A DNA stretch of 64,000 nucleotides from Mesorhizobium sp. B2-4-3 (GTDB taxonomy: Bacteria; Pseudomonadota; Alphaproteobacteria; Rhizobiales; Rhizobiaceae), in contig NZ_VFVL01000016.1 of the NCBI RefSeq assembly GCF_006442815.1, forward strand, positions 1-64,000. The letters are read 5' to 3'. Positions 8,446 to 16,953 of the stretch are shown piece by piece (position 1 is the first letter of the stretch; the number at the start of each line of letters is the position of its first letter). Both the position numbers and the translations under genes were made by a program. The notes below the pieces were generated by a model that was not told the DNA's origin, did not search any database, and worked only from the letters and a program-made list of their open reading frames with translations.

Positions 8446-9588
8446 ATGAAGACCATTCTCGAAAAGGCTCTTGGACGCCAGCGCGTCCTCGTAAAGGAAA
8501 ATGAGCGTGCCGTTGCCCTCTACAAGGGCGAGATCCAGGCGATCCTGATGCCGGGCGAACATTGGCTCGCCAACCGGCGCGGAAACCTGGAAATCTCCAG
8601 GCACGACCTGAAGAACCCGGAATTCGTTTCGGCTTACGAGAAGGCGTTGTTCGACAAGCTCCCGGACGTGGCCGCGCGTCATTTCACCGTCGTTCGCACC
8701 GGGCGCACCGACATTGCCGTGGTCGAACGCGACGGCGCGCTCCATGCCGTGCTGTCGCCGGACCGCAAGCTCGTGCTTTGGACGGATGCCGGTCCGTGGA
8801 AGGTGACGGCCGTCGACACGGCGGCCGATCTCGCCGTCGATCCAGCCCTGATGCGTCGGATCGGCCAGGCCCGCAAGACGGAGCACATGTTCCTCAACCC
8901 GGTCGTGGACGGTCAGGTCGGGCTGCTCTTCGTGGACGGCGTCCTTGCCCGCACGCTTGAAGCGGGCGTGCACGCCTTCTGGAATGTCGGGCGCATGGTC
9001 CAGGTGAAGGTCGTCGACATCAAGCGTCAGTCGCTCGATGTCGCCGGGCAGGAAATGCTGACGAAGGATCGCGTGACGATCCGCGTCAACATCGCCGCCG
9101 AATACCGGGTCGTCGATCCGGTCAAGGCGGTAAGCACGGTGAAGGACTTCTCGGAAGCCCTCTACCGCGCCCTGCAGTATGCCTTCCGCAAGACGCTTGG
9201 CACGCTCACGCTCGACCAGATCCTCGACAAGAAGGTGACGGTCGACGAGGAGGCGGCGGCCAAGGTGCGCGACGACATGGCCGCGATCGGCGTCGAGGTC
9301 AGCGATATCGCCCTCAAGGATGTGATCCTGCCGGGCGATATGCGCGAGATCCTCAACCAGGTGGTCGCGGCCGAGAAGCAGGCCGAGGCCAACGTCATCC
9401 GCCGCCGCGAGGAGACGAACGCCACGCGTTCGCTGCTCAACACGGCCAAGGTGATGGCCGAGAACCCGGTGATGCTGCGGCTGAAGGAGCTCGAGGCTCT
9501 CGAAGCCATCGCCGGCAAGGTCGAGCGGCTCACCGTCCACAACGGGACGGGCGGACTGCTCAACGACCTCGTCAAGCTCCGCGACTGA
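8446..9588 (+). CDS. Slipin-type SPFH/band-7 protein
   Basis: 380 residues from the ATG at 8446, with an AGGAG eight bases upstream. An N-terminal region (1-155) precedes an SPFH/band-7 domain at about 160-330, recognisable by VKVVDIKRQSLDVAGQEMLTKD and RVTIRVNI; a charged helical segment (VVAAEKQAEANVIRRREET) follows. It lacks the N-terminal membrane hairpin of stomatins. SPFH proteins oligomerise as scaffolds. Slipins of this length occur in RtcR-controlled RNA-repair operons of other proteobacteria, and here the gene directly follows two tRNA-like sequences. RtcA, RtcB or RtcR are not in the window. Confidence 0.75.
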   Translation: MKTILEKALGRQRVLVKENERAVALYKGEIQAILMPGEHWLANRRGNLEISRHDLKNPEFVSAYEKALFDKLPDVAARHFTVVRTGRTDIAVVERDGALHAVLSPDRKLVLWTDAGPWKVTAVDTAADLAVDPALMRRIGQARKTEHMFLNPVVDGQVGLLFVDGVLARTLEAGVHAFWNVGRMVQVKVVDIKRQSLDVAGQEMLTKDRVTIRVNIAAEYRVVDPVKAVSTVKDFSEALYRALQYAFRKTLGTLTLDQILDKKVTVDEEAAAKVRDDMAAIGVEVSDIALKDVILPGDMREILNQVVAAEKQAEANVIRRREETNATRSLLNTAKVMAENPVMLRLKELEALEAIAGKVERLTVHNGTGGLLNDLVKLRD

Positions 9589-9636
9589 TGCATGTCGCCC
9601 AAAAGCGGTTCCGGTTTTGGGACAACGACATGCATC
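9588..9636. repeat. Short palindromic dispersed repeat overlapping the slipin stop
   Basis: Arms GATGCATGTCG and CGACATGCATC enclose CCCAAAAGCGG...GGTTTTGGG. It is related in layout to the copy at 46120-46166. The first base is the last base of the slipin stop codon. Confidence 0.75.
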
Positions 9637-9669
9637 GAAATGAAAAGCTGACTCTGCGTAAAATGGGAA

Positions 9670-9699
9670 GGGCCGCCGGATCGACCGGCGGCCCTTCTT
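9670..9699 (+). terminator. Rho-independent terminator after slipin
   Basis: A 10-bp GC-rich stem GGGCCGCCGG / CCGGCGGCCC with a five-base loop is followed by TTCTT. It separates the slipin unit from the acpXL cluster. Confidence 0.75.
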
Positions 9700-9825
9700 G
9701 CGTTTCCCCGACTCTCTACCCATCTGCCCCCGGCGCATCAGGCCTTTTCCTGCCGGGAAAAACCGATTAGACAGCGCCCAAACAAGATGCGGACAGATTC
9801 CGCCCGCAACCCGAAGGAAGAGCCC

Positions 9826-10107
9826 TTGTCCACCACGTTCGAGAAAGTCGCCAAGATCATTGCCGACACCAGCGAGATCGATATCGACACCATCACGCCC
9901 GAGAGCCACACCATCGACGATCTCGGCATCGACAGCCTCGATTTCCTCGACATCGTCTTTGCCATCGACAAGGAATTCGGCATCAAGGTGCCGCTCGAGA
10001 AGTGGACGCAGGAGGTCAATGACGGCAAGGCCTCGACCGACGACTACTTCGTCATGAAGAACCTGTGCGCCAAGATCGACGCGCTGGTCGCGGCTAAGGC
10101 CGCCTGA
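9826..10107 (+). CDS. acpXL: Specialised acyl carrier protein AcpXL
   Basis: 93 residues from a TTG start at 9826 behind AAGGAAGAG. The 4'-phosphopantetheine site is [12 protein letters not shown]. The length and sequence match AcpXL, the carrier on which rhizobia build the very-long-chain (C28, omega-1 hydroxylated) fatty acid of lipid A. It heads the XL cluster. The usual next gene, fabZXL (dehydratase), is missing: only 57 bp separate this gene from the first ketosynthase. Confidence 0.9.
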   Translation: MSTTFEKVAKIIADTSEIDIDTITPESHTIDDLGIDSLDFLDIVFAIDKEFGIKVPLEKWTQEVNDGKASTDDYFVMKNLCAKIDALVAAKAA

Positions 10108-10164
10108 GTTCCACAGAGCGCGTGAACTTGACGCGCTCTCCCGCCTGACCCACAACAGCCGCCC

Positions 10165-11352
10165 ATGAGTTCTCACGACGTCGTCATCACTGGCATCGGC
10201 CTTGTCTCTTCGCTTGGAGAGGGTCCGGATGCGCATTGGCAGAAGCTCACCCGACCGGGCCTTGAGCCGGTGCTCGAGGCAGAGCGCTTTGCGCCCTACA
10301 CCATCCATCCCCTGCCCGAGATCGACTGGAACCTGCAGATCGCCAAGCGCGGCGACCAGCGCCAGATGGAAACCTGGCAGCGTCTCGGCACCTACACCGC
10401 CGGCTTGGCGCTCGACGATGCCGGCATCAAGGGCGACGACGAGCTTTGCACGACCATGGACATGGTGGTGGCGGCCGGTGGCGGTGAGCGCGACGAAGCC
10501 GTCGATGCCGCGATCCTGGCGGCTTCCGAGAGCCGCAACGACCGCGACGTGCTGCTCAACGAGAAGCTGACCACGGAACTGCGGCCGACTTTGTTCCTGG
10601 CCCAGCTCTCCAACCTGCTCGCCGGCAACATCTCGATCGTCCACAAGGTCACCGGTTCGTCGCGCACCTTCATGGGCGAGGAAGGCGCCGGCGTCTCGGC
10701 CGTCGAGACGGCGGCCGCGCGCATCCGCTCGGGACAGTCGACCCATGTTCTGGTCGGCGGCGCCTTTCAGACCGAGCATTCCGACATGCTGCTCGGCTAT
10801 GAGCTCGCCGGTTACCTGCATCGCGGCCCATGGAAGCCGGTCTGGCAACGCCAGGGCGCCGAAGGCGGCGGGGTGGTGACGGGCTCCGGCGGCGCCTTCC
10901 TGGTGCTGGAACAGCGCGAGCACGCGCAAAACCGCGGCCGCAAGATCTACGCCGAGCTTGGCCCCGTCGTCTCCGGCCGCGCCAGGCGCCGGCGCGGCGA
11001 GCTGGATGCCGAAATCGCCACATTGCTGAAGCAGGCCGCCCTTCCCGACGGCGATCTGCTGACGATTTCCGCCGCCTCCGGCGCCCACGCCGCCACGGCG
11101 GCCGAAAAGGTGGTTCTCGATGAAAACCCGGCCTTGGCCGTGCGCGCCTTCTCGACGCTGACCGGCCACATGAAGGAGGCTCAATTCCCCTTTGCGGTTG
11201 CGCTCGCGGCAATGGCCGTCGACCGCCGGGCCGGTTATCCCGTCTTCGATGCCACAGTGGAACGGCAATTCGAGGGCGCGCCCAATAGCGTCCTTGCAAC
11301 GGCCATCGGCTATCACCAATTCGAGGGCCTGGGGCTGATCAGGGCCGCCTAG
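10165..11352 (+). CDS. fabF2XL: Ketosynthase-like XL protein lacking the active-site cysteine (FabF2XL)
   Basis: 395 residues with the thiolase-fold ketosynthase outline (VVITGIGLVSSLGEG at the N-terminus, STLTGH near 330). At the nucleophile position, where FabF has TACASG, this protein reads VTGSSRTF (Ser165-Ser166), so the catalytic Cys is absent; the NAHGTST motif is also replaced. This is the state of chain-length-factor (KS-beta) subunits. It probably pairs with the next gene to set the chain length of the lipid A very-long-chain acid. Cluster position matches fabF2XL of Rhizobium. Spacing to the partner is 14 bp. Confidence 0.8.
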   Translation: MSSHDVVITGIGLVSSLGEGPDAHWQKLTRPGLEPVLEAERFAPYTIHPLPEIDWNLQIAKRGDQRQMETWQRLGTYTAGLALDDAGIKGDDELCTTMDMVVAAGGGERDEAVDAAILAASESRNDRDVLLNEKLTTELRPTLFLAQLSNLLAGNISIVHKVTGSSRTFMGEEGAGVSAVETAAARIRSGQSTHVLVGGAFQTEHSDMLLGYELAGYLHRGPWKPVWQRQGAEGGGVVTGSGGAFLVLEQREHAQNRGRKIYAELGPVVSGRARRRRGELDAEIATLLKQAALPDGDLLTISAASGAHAATAAEKVVLDENPALAVRAFSTLTGHMKEAQFPFAVALAAMAVDRRAGYPVFDATVERQFEGAPNSVLATAIGYHQFEGLGLIRAA

Positions 11353-11366
11353 AAAGAGACGCAAAC

Positions 11367-12638
11367 ATGGCCAATCTCCGAGACCATATGGGCAGGCCTA
11401 TCGTCGCCGTGACCGGCATCGGCGTGGTGACCTCGCTCGGCGTCGGCAAGAAAGACAACTGGGCGGCGCTGACCTCGGGCAAATCCGGCATCCATCCGAT
11501 CACCCGCTTTCCGGTCGATCAGCTCAACACCCGCATCTCCGGCATGGTGGACTTCCTGCCGTCGAGCTCTAAGGGCGCCAGCCACCTCACCTACGAGCTG
11601 GCCGAGACCGCGGCCCAGGAGGCCGTCTCGGAAGCAGGCCTCGATTCCGGCGATTTCGGTGGCCCGCTGTTCCTAGCCTCGCCGCCGGTCGAGCTCGACT
11701 GGGCCGACCGTTTCTCGCTCTATAATTCCGACAAGCAGGACACCGGTGCCGAAAGGTTGCTGCGCGTGGCGCGCGGGTTGAAGGAGCTGGATGTCTTCGA
11801 AACCACCCAATTCGGCTCGATCGCCGACCGCCTGGCCGACCGCTTCGGCACGCGCGGCCTGCCGATCACGCTGTCGACCGCTTGCGCCTCGGGCGCCACC
11901 GCCATCCAGCTCGGGGTCGAGGCGATCCGGCGCGGCGAGTGCGACAAGGCGCTGTCGATCGGCGCCGACGGCTCGGCCACCGCCGAAGCGCTGATCCGCT
12001 TCTCGCTGCTCTCGGCGCTTTCCACCCACAACGATATTCCCGAGAAGGCCTCAAAGCCCTTCTCCAGGGATCGCGATGGCTTCGTGCTCGCCGAGGGGTC
12101 CGGCGCCCTGGTGCTGGAATCGCTGGAAGCCGCCTTGGCCCGCGGCGCGACGATCCTCGGCGTCATACGCGGCTGCGGTGAAAAAGCCGACGATTTTCAC
12201 CGCACCCGTTCCAAGCCAGATGCCTCGCCGGCGATCGCGGCGGTGCGCGCCGCCCTTGCCGATGCGGGCATGAGCGAGGACGAGATCGAATATGTCAACG
12301 CGCACGGCACCTCGACGCCGGAAAACGACAAGATGGAGCATCTGTCGCTGTCCACCGTCTTCGGCGAGCGCATCGGCTCGATGCCAGTTTCGTCGAACAA
12401 GTCCATGATCGGCCACACGCTGTCGGCCGCCGGCGCGGTCGAAGCCGCCTTCTCGCTGATGACCATGCGCGAAAGCGTGATCCCGCCGACCATCAATTAC
12501 GACAATCCCGATCCGGCTATCGTGCTCGATGTCGTGCCGAACAAGAAGCGCAACGCCGAGGTCGGCACGGTTCTGTCGAATTCCTTCGGCTTCGGCGGCC
12601 AGAACACCTGCCTTGTCATGGCGCGGGAACCGGTCTAA
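11367..12638 (+). CDS. fabF1XL: Catalytic beta-ketoacyl-ACP synthase of the XL cluster (FabF1XL)
   Basis: 423 residues with the full Cys-His-His triad: Cys173 in STACASGATA, His in NAHGTSTPEND and His in NKSMIGHTLSAAG. It should condense malonyl-ACP with long acyl-AcpXL. It lies between the Cys-less homologue and the dehydrogenase gene, in the order seen in Rhizobium XL clusters. Confidence 0.88.
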   Translation: MANLRDHMGRPIVAVTGIGVVTSLGVGKKDNWAALTSGKSGIHPITRFPVDQLNTRISGMVDFLPSSSKGASHLTYELAETAAQEAVSEAGLDSGDFGGPLFLASPPVELDWADRFSLYNSDKQDTGAERLLRVARGLKELDVFETTQFGSIADRLADRFGTRGLPITLSTACASGATAIQLGVEAIRRGECDKALSIGADGSATAEALIRFSLLSALSTHNDIPEKASKPFSRDRDGFVLAEGSGALVLESLEAALARGATILGVIRGCGEKADDFHRTRSKPDASPAIAAVRAALADAGMSEDEIEYVNAHGTSTPENDKMEHLSLSTVFGERIGSMPVSSNKSMIGHTLSAAGAVEAAFSLMTMRESVIPPTINYDNPDPAIVLDVVPNKKRNAEVGTVLSNSFGFGGQNTCLVMAREPV

Positions 12639-12675
12639 GCGGACTTTTTCAGCCAGACTGAACCTGACAGGCCAC

Positions 12676-13704
12676 ATGCGCGCATTGCAACTTATCGAGG
12701 ACCGCCGCCTTGAAACGGTGGACCTGCCGCCTCCCCCGCCGCCTTCGCTGGGAGAAGTGACACTCCGCATCAAGGCGGTGGCGCTGAACCACATCGACGT
12801 CTGGGGCTGGCGCGGCATGGCGTTTGCCAAGCGCAAGCTGCCGCTGGTCGTCGGCGCCGAGGCCGCCGGCGAGGTCGAGGCGGTCGGACCGGGCGTCTCC
12901 AACCTGCAGCCCGGACAATTGGTGTCGATCTACGGCGCGCGCACCTGCGGCCTCTGCCGTGCCTGCCGCGAAGGCCGCGACAATCTCTGCGAGCATGTTT
13001 CCGGCGTCCATGGCTTCCATCTCGACGGCTTCGCCCAGGAAAGGATCAACCTGCCGGCGCGCCTTCTGGTGCCCGCGCCTCCCGGCGTCACCGAAATCGG
13101 CGCGGCGGTCGCTCCGGTCACCTTCGGCACGGTCGAGCACATGCTGTTCGACAATGCCAGGCTGGAACCCGGCGAAACCATCCTCGTCCATGCCGGCGGC
13201 TCCGGCATCGGCTCGGCTGCCATCCAACTCGCCAAGAAGATGGGCTGCACGGTGATCACCACGGTCGGCTCGAACGACAAGATCGACAAGGCCAAGGCGC
13301 TTGGCGCCGACCATGTCATCAACTACCGCGAGGATCGTTTCGAAGGCGTGGTGCGCAAGCTGACGAAGAAGAAGGGCGTCGACGTCGTCTTCGAGCATGT
13401 CGGCGCCGACACCTTCGCAGGCTCGATGCTTTGCTTGAAGCGCGGCGGCCGTCTCGTCACCTGCGGCTCGACCTCGGGCGTGTCGACGCAGGTCAACCTG
13501 ATGCAGCTCTTCCAGCAGCAGCTGAAGCTGCTCGGCTCCTTCGGCTGCCGCATGGAGAACATGGCCAACGCCATGCAGAAGATGGCGGCGGGGCTCGTTG
13601 CTCCGGTCATCGATACCGAAGTCGGCTTCGACGACATCGACGCCGCGCTGAAGCGCATGGAAGGCCGCGACGTCTTCGGCAAGATCATCCTGCGCGTTTC
13701 CTAG
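12676..13704 (+). CDS. adh2XL: Zinc-type alcohol dehydrogenase/enoyl reductase-like protein of the XL cluster
   Basis: 342 residues from the ATG at 12676. Medium-chain dehydrogenase/reductase fold with the structural-zinc Cys cluster (CGLCRACREGRDNLC) and the Rossmann motif HAGGSGIGSAAIQLAK. In the rhizobial cluster this gene (adh2XL) is thought to act as a reductase on the growing very-long-chain acid; the reaction is inferred from position. It starts 37 bp after fabF1XL and is followed 6 bp later by lpxXL. Confidence 0.8.
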   Translation: MRALQLIEDRRLETVDLPPPPPPSLGEVTLRIKAVALNHIDVWGWRGMAFAKRKLPLVVGAEAAGEVEAVGPGVSNLQPGQLVSIYGARTCGLCRACREGRDNLCEHVSGVHGFHLDGFAQERINLPARLLVPAPPGVTEIGAAVAPVTFGTVEHMLFDNARLEPGETILVHAGGSGIGSAAIQLAKKMGCTVITTVGSNDKIDKAKALGADHVINYREDRFEGVVRKLTKKKGVDVVFEHVGADTFAGSMLCLKRGGRLVTCGSTSGVSTQVNLMQLFQQQLKLLGSFGCRMENMANAMQKMAAGLVAPVIDTEVGFDDIDAALKRMEGRDVFGKIILRVS

Positions 13705-13710
13705 GACAAG

Positions 13711-14700
13711 ATGGTCGGCAAGGTGTTCAGGAAAGCCCGCCGGGACTTCATGTTCCGCAACGGCCGGCGACTGCGCCAGCTGGAGCATTGGCTGGTCGCC
13801 AAGCTCGCTATCGTTCTGCTCTCGCTGCTGCGCCTTCTGCCGCCGGACAGCGCGCTCAACTTCGCCGACCGCGTCGCCCGCCGCATCGGCCCTCTGGTCG
13901 GGCGCCATCGCGTTGCGGTCAACAATCTGCGCCTTGCCTATCCGCAAAAGAGCGACGCCGAGATCGAATTGATCGCGCGCGACATGTGGGGCAACATGGC
14001 CCGCCTCGCGGCCGAGTACATCTTCCTCGACGCGCTGTTCGATTTCGATCCGAACGCTTCGAAGCCGGGCCGGGTCGAGGTGGGCGGCGTCGAGCATTTC
14101 CACGAGATCGCCGGCGAGAAGAAGCCGCATATCCTGTTCACCGGCCATCTCGGCAATTTCGAGCTGCTGCCGGTGGCCGCCGCCACCTTCGGCATGAACA
14201 TCACGGCGCTGTTTCGCCCGCCGAACAACCCCTACCTCGCCGATTACATCCACTCGACGCGCCGCTCCTCGATGGGCGCCCTGCTGCCCTCCGCCGCCGG
14301 CGCGTCGTTCGCCCTTGCCGCCATCCTGGAAAAGGGCGGCAATATCGGCGTGCTGGTCGATCAGAAATTCTCGGGCGGCGTTGACACGACTTTCTTCGGC
14401 CGCCCATGCCAGAGCAACCCGATGCTCGGCATGCTGGCCCGCCACTATGACTGCGATGTCTATCCCGCCCGCTGCGTCAGGCTGCCGGGCAACCGCTTCC
14501 GTCTGGAAATCGAGGACAGGCTGACCTTGCCGCGCACCGAAGGCGGCAGCGTCGATGTTGCTGCGACCACCCAGCTGCTCACCGATGTGGTCGAGCGCTG
14601 GGTGCGTGAGGACCCTGGACAGTGGATGTGGTTCCACAAGCGCTGGGAAATCAGCGGTCGCCGCCGCAAGCGCGGACAGTCGAAGGCGACAGCCGGCTAG
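13711..14700 (+). CDS. lpxXL: Lipid A very-long-chain acyltransferase LpxXL (HtrB/LpxL family)
   Basis: 329 residues of the lysophospholipid/lauroyl acyltransferase family. An N-terminal membrane-associated helix is followed by the H-x4-D/E type motif (FTGHLGNFELLP), and VDQKF and WMWFHKRW near the C-terminus are family hallmarks. As the last gene of the XL cluster it should transfer the C28 acid from AcpXL to lipid A at the inner membrane. Its stop codon lies inside the first unit of a 31-bp duplication. Confidence 0.88.
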   Translation: MVGKVFRKARRDFMFRNGRRLRQLEHWLVAKLAIVLLSLLRLLPPDSALNFADRVARRIGPLVGRHRVAVNNLRLAYPQKSDAEIELIARDMWGNMARLAAEYIFLDALFDFDPNASKPGRVEVGGVEHFHEIAGEKKPHILFTGHLGNFELLPVAAATFGMNITALFRPPNNPYLADYIHSTRRSSMGALLPSAAGASFALAAILEKGGNIGVLVDQKFSGGVDTTFFGRPCQSNPMLGMLARHYDCDVYPARCVRLPGNRFRLEIEDRLTLPRTEGGSVDVAATTQLLTDVVERWVREDPGQWMWFHKRWEISGRRRKRGQSKATAG

Positions 14701-14754
14701 TAACCGCTCCGCCGACCGGATCACCGGCTAGTAACCGCTCCGCCGACCGGATCA
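14693..14754. repeat. Perfect 31-bp tandem duplication between convergent stops
   Basis: Two identical 31-bp units at 14693-14723 and 14724-14754. They run from the last codons of lpxXL through to the stop codon of the convergent L,D-transpeptidase, so the duplication spans the whole intergenic space. It looks recent because no base differs. Confidence 0.9.
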
Positions 14755-15183
14755 GTTGGTCACGACGATCCGCGTGTTGCCGAAGCCGACTTCCTTGACC
14801 ATCGTATAGAAGGTCGCGGCATTGGCCGGATGCAGGCGCACGCAGCCATGCGACGCCGGGCGCCCGAGATTTCTCACCGCCCCGGTGCCATGAATGGCGT
14901 AGCCGCCGTGGAAGAACACCGAATAAGGCATCGGCGAGTTGTCATACTTGCGCGAATACCACATCCGAGCGGTCCATTGCGGCCGGTAGCTGCCGCGCGG
15001 CGTGAAATAGCCCTTGCGCGCGGTCGACACGTTCCAGCGATAGACCACCTGGCCGTATTTGCTGACGGTCATGGTCTGTGACGAGACGTCGATATTGGCG
15101 ACCAGCGTGGCCGCCCGGCTTGCGACGGACATGCCGAACAACGCGGTTGCCAGTACGGTTGCCATGAGAACGAACTTTTTCAT
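14752..15183 (-). CDS. Periplasmic L,D-transpeptidase (ErfK/YbiS/YkuD domain)
   Basis: 143 residues from the ATG at 15183. A signal peptide (MKKFVLMATVLATALFGMS) is followed by a compact YkuD domain with HGT and SHGCVRLHP; Cys114 is the nucleophile. Such enzymes cross-link peptidoglycan stem peptides or attach proteins to them. It converges on lpxXL and has about 260 bp of apparently empty upstream sequence before the M20 gene. Confidence 0.88.
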   Translation of the reverse strand: MKKFVLMATVLATALFGMSVASRAATLVANIDVSSQTMTVSKYGQVVYRWNVSTARKGYFTPRGSYRPQWTARMWYSRKYDNSPMPYSVFFHGGYAIHGTGAVRNLGRPASHGCVRLHPANAATFYTMVKEVGFGNTRIVVTN

Positions 15184-15445
15184 GCGATCAAACCCCTTTG
15201 ATTGCCCCCTGCCATTCGCGCGGTTCTTCCATCTTTTTGCCGGCAGATGCGTTAAGTACCACACACTCCTTGACGAATCCGCCAATCCAATGTGGTGAAT
15301 TTGAACGATTTTCGCGGTATAGTTGCCGCCGCGCCACGCACCCTCTGAAGTTTAGGCGAGGCGTTTGGTCCATGCTTGGCTCGTTGTGCGGCAATGAGCG
15401 ACTGGTCGCTTGCAAAAGTGCTGCGTTCCTTCTTCAATCCGCCGG

Positions 15446-16723
15446 ATGAATGAACGACTTCTCAAGGCGGTCGAGGACCGGACCGACGACCTCGTTGCGC
15501 TGACCGCGGATTTGATCCGCTTTCCGACCGTAAACCCGCCGGGCGAAGCCTACCGGCCATGCGCCGAGTTTCTTGGCGCGCATCTCAGGAAGCTCGGCTT
15601 CGAGACCGAGTTTATTCGTGCCGAAGGCGCGCCAGGCGACAGCGACCGCTACCCGCGCGTCAACGTCGTCGCCCGCTTCGACGGCCGCTCGCCCGGTCCC
15701 TGCGTGCATTTCAACTCGCATATCGACGTGGTCGAGGCCGGCGAGGGCTGGACCGTTGATCCCTTTGCCGGCGTGGTGAAGGACGGCAAGGTCTATGGCC
15801 GCGGCGCCTGCGATATGAAAGGCGGTCTGGCGGCCTCCGTCATCGCGGTCGAAGCCTTCATGGAAATCTATCCCGATTTCCCCGGCGCCATCGAGATATC
15901 AGGCACGGCGGACGAGGAATCGGGCGGCTTCGGCGGTGTCGCCCATCTGGCAAGGCTCGGCTATTTCTCGAAGCCGAAAGTCGACCACGTCATCATCCCC
16001 GAACCGCTGAACAAGGATCGCATCTGCCTTGGCCATCGCGGCGTCTGGTGGGCCGAGATCGAGACCAAGGGCGAGATCGCGCATGGCTCGATGCCGTTCC
16101 TCGGCGACAATGCGGTACGCCACATGGGCGCCGTCCTGCAGGCCTTCGAGGACGAGTTGTTCCCGGCCCTCGACAGCAAGATGACGCGCATGCCGGTGGT
16201 GCCGGAAGGCGCCAGGCGCTCGACCATGAACATCAATTCCATCCACGGCGGCCAGACCGAGGATTTCCGGCCGGGGCTTCCCTCGCCCAACGTGCCCGAT
16301 TGGTGCCGGCTCACCATCGACCGGCGTTTCCTGCTCGAAGAGGACATCGTCGCCGTCAAGGGCGAAGTCACCGGTATTCTCGAACGGCTGAAACGCGAGC
16401 GCAAGAAATTCGACTACGAGATCCGCGACCTGATGGAGGTGCTGCCGCTGATGACCGAGCGCGACGCGCCGGTGGTGCAGGCTGTCGCGAAAGGCATCAT
16501 GGCGGTGTTCGACCGCGAGCCCGACTATGTGATCTCGCCCGGCACCTACGACCAGAAGCATGTCGCGCGCATCGGCCACCTCTATGACTGCATCGCTTAC
16601 GGCCCGGGCATTCTCGACCTCGCCCACCGGCCCGATGAATGGGTAGGCACCGCCGACATGGTAGAATCGGCCAAGGTGATGGCGATCGGTCTCAACGTGC
16701 TTTTGAGAGGGACGACGGGCTAA
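15446..16723 (+). CDS. M20-family amidohydrolase (ArgE/DapE-type deacylase)
   Basis: 425 residues from the ATG at 15446. Zinc-site motifs: HFNSHIDVV, GRGACDMKGG with the bridging Asp, the catalytic EE pair in GTADEESGG, and a late His in DQKHVARIGH. The family hydrolyses N-acyl amino acids or peptides in the cytoplasm. An oligopeptide-type ABC importer begins 230 bp downstream on the same strand, so it may process what that importer brings in. Its stop codon TAA overlaps the first base of a 102-bp repeat. Confidence 0.8.
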   Translation: MNERLLKAVEDRTDDLVALTADLIRFPTVNPPGEAYRPCAEFLGAHLRKLGFETEFIRAEGAPGDSDRYPRVNVVARFDGRSPGPCVHFNSHIDVVEAGEGWTVDPFAGVVKDGKVYGRGACDMKGGLAASVIAVEAFMEIYPDFPGAIEISGTADEESGGFGGVAHLARLGYFSKPKVDHVIIPEPLNKDRICLGHRGVWWAEIETKGEIAHGSMPFLGDNAVRHMGAVLQAFEDELFPALDSKMTRMPVVPEGARRSTMNINSIHGGQTEDFRPGLPSPNVPDWCRLTIDRRFLLEEDIVAVKGEVTGILERLKRERKKFDYEIRDLMEVLPLMTERDAPVVQAVAKGIMAVFDREPDYVISPGTYDQKHVARIGHLYDCIAYGPGILDLAHRPDEWVGTADMVESAKVMAIGLNVLLRGTTG

Positions 16724-16824
16724 GAGCAATTCCAGGAAAAGTGTGTCACGGTTTTCCGTCCGGAATTGCGTAAAGACAACGAGATAGAGGGGTTCGGCGT
16801 TTTCGTGAAACGCTGAAGCGCTCT
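16723..16824. repeat. 102-bp double-hairpin dispersed repeat, copy 2 of 3
   Basis: Same structure and length as 1464-1565, starting AGAGCAATTCC and ending GCGCTCT. Here it lies between the M20 gene and the ABC substrate-binding protein gene and could act as a transcript-end or mRNA-stability hairpin. Confidence 0.9.
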
Positions 16825-16953
16825 AATCGGGACGACGGTGGGAAAAACATTTCCCTCGGCGCCGCTCGGCAGCACGAAACGCAATTTACTCGCGCGCGAA
16901 ATCACGCTTCTATCCGCCAGCTTGAGCACGTTCGAGCAAATGGGAGTTCAGCG

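Noticed and set aside
8227-11364. Very long open frame on the minus strand, opposite slipin and the XL cluster
   Set aside because: It runs across several well-supported plus-strand genes and their gaps, has no domain and Arg/Gly/Ala-heavy composition; a high-GC antisense frame.
12649-14724. 691-codon minus-strand frame
   Set aside because: Antisense to the dehydrogenase and LpxXL genes, which have clear family motifs and start sites.
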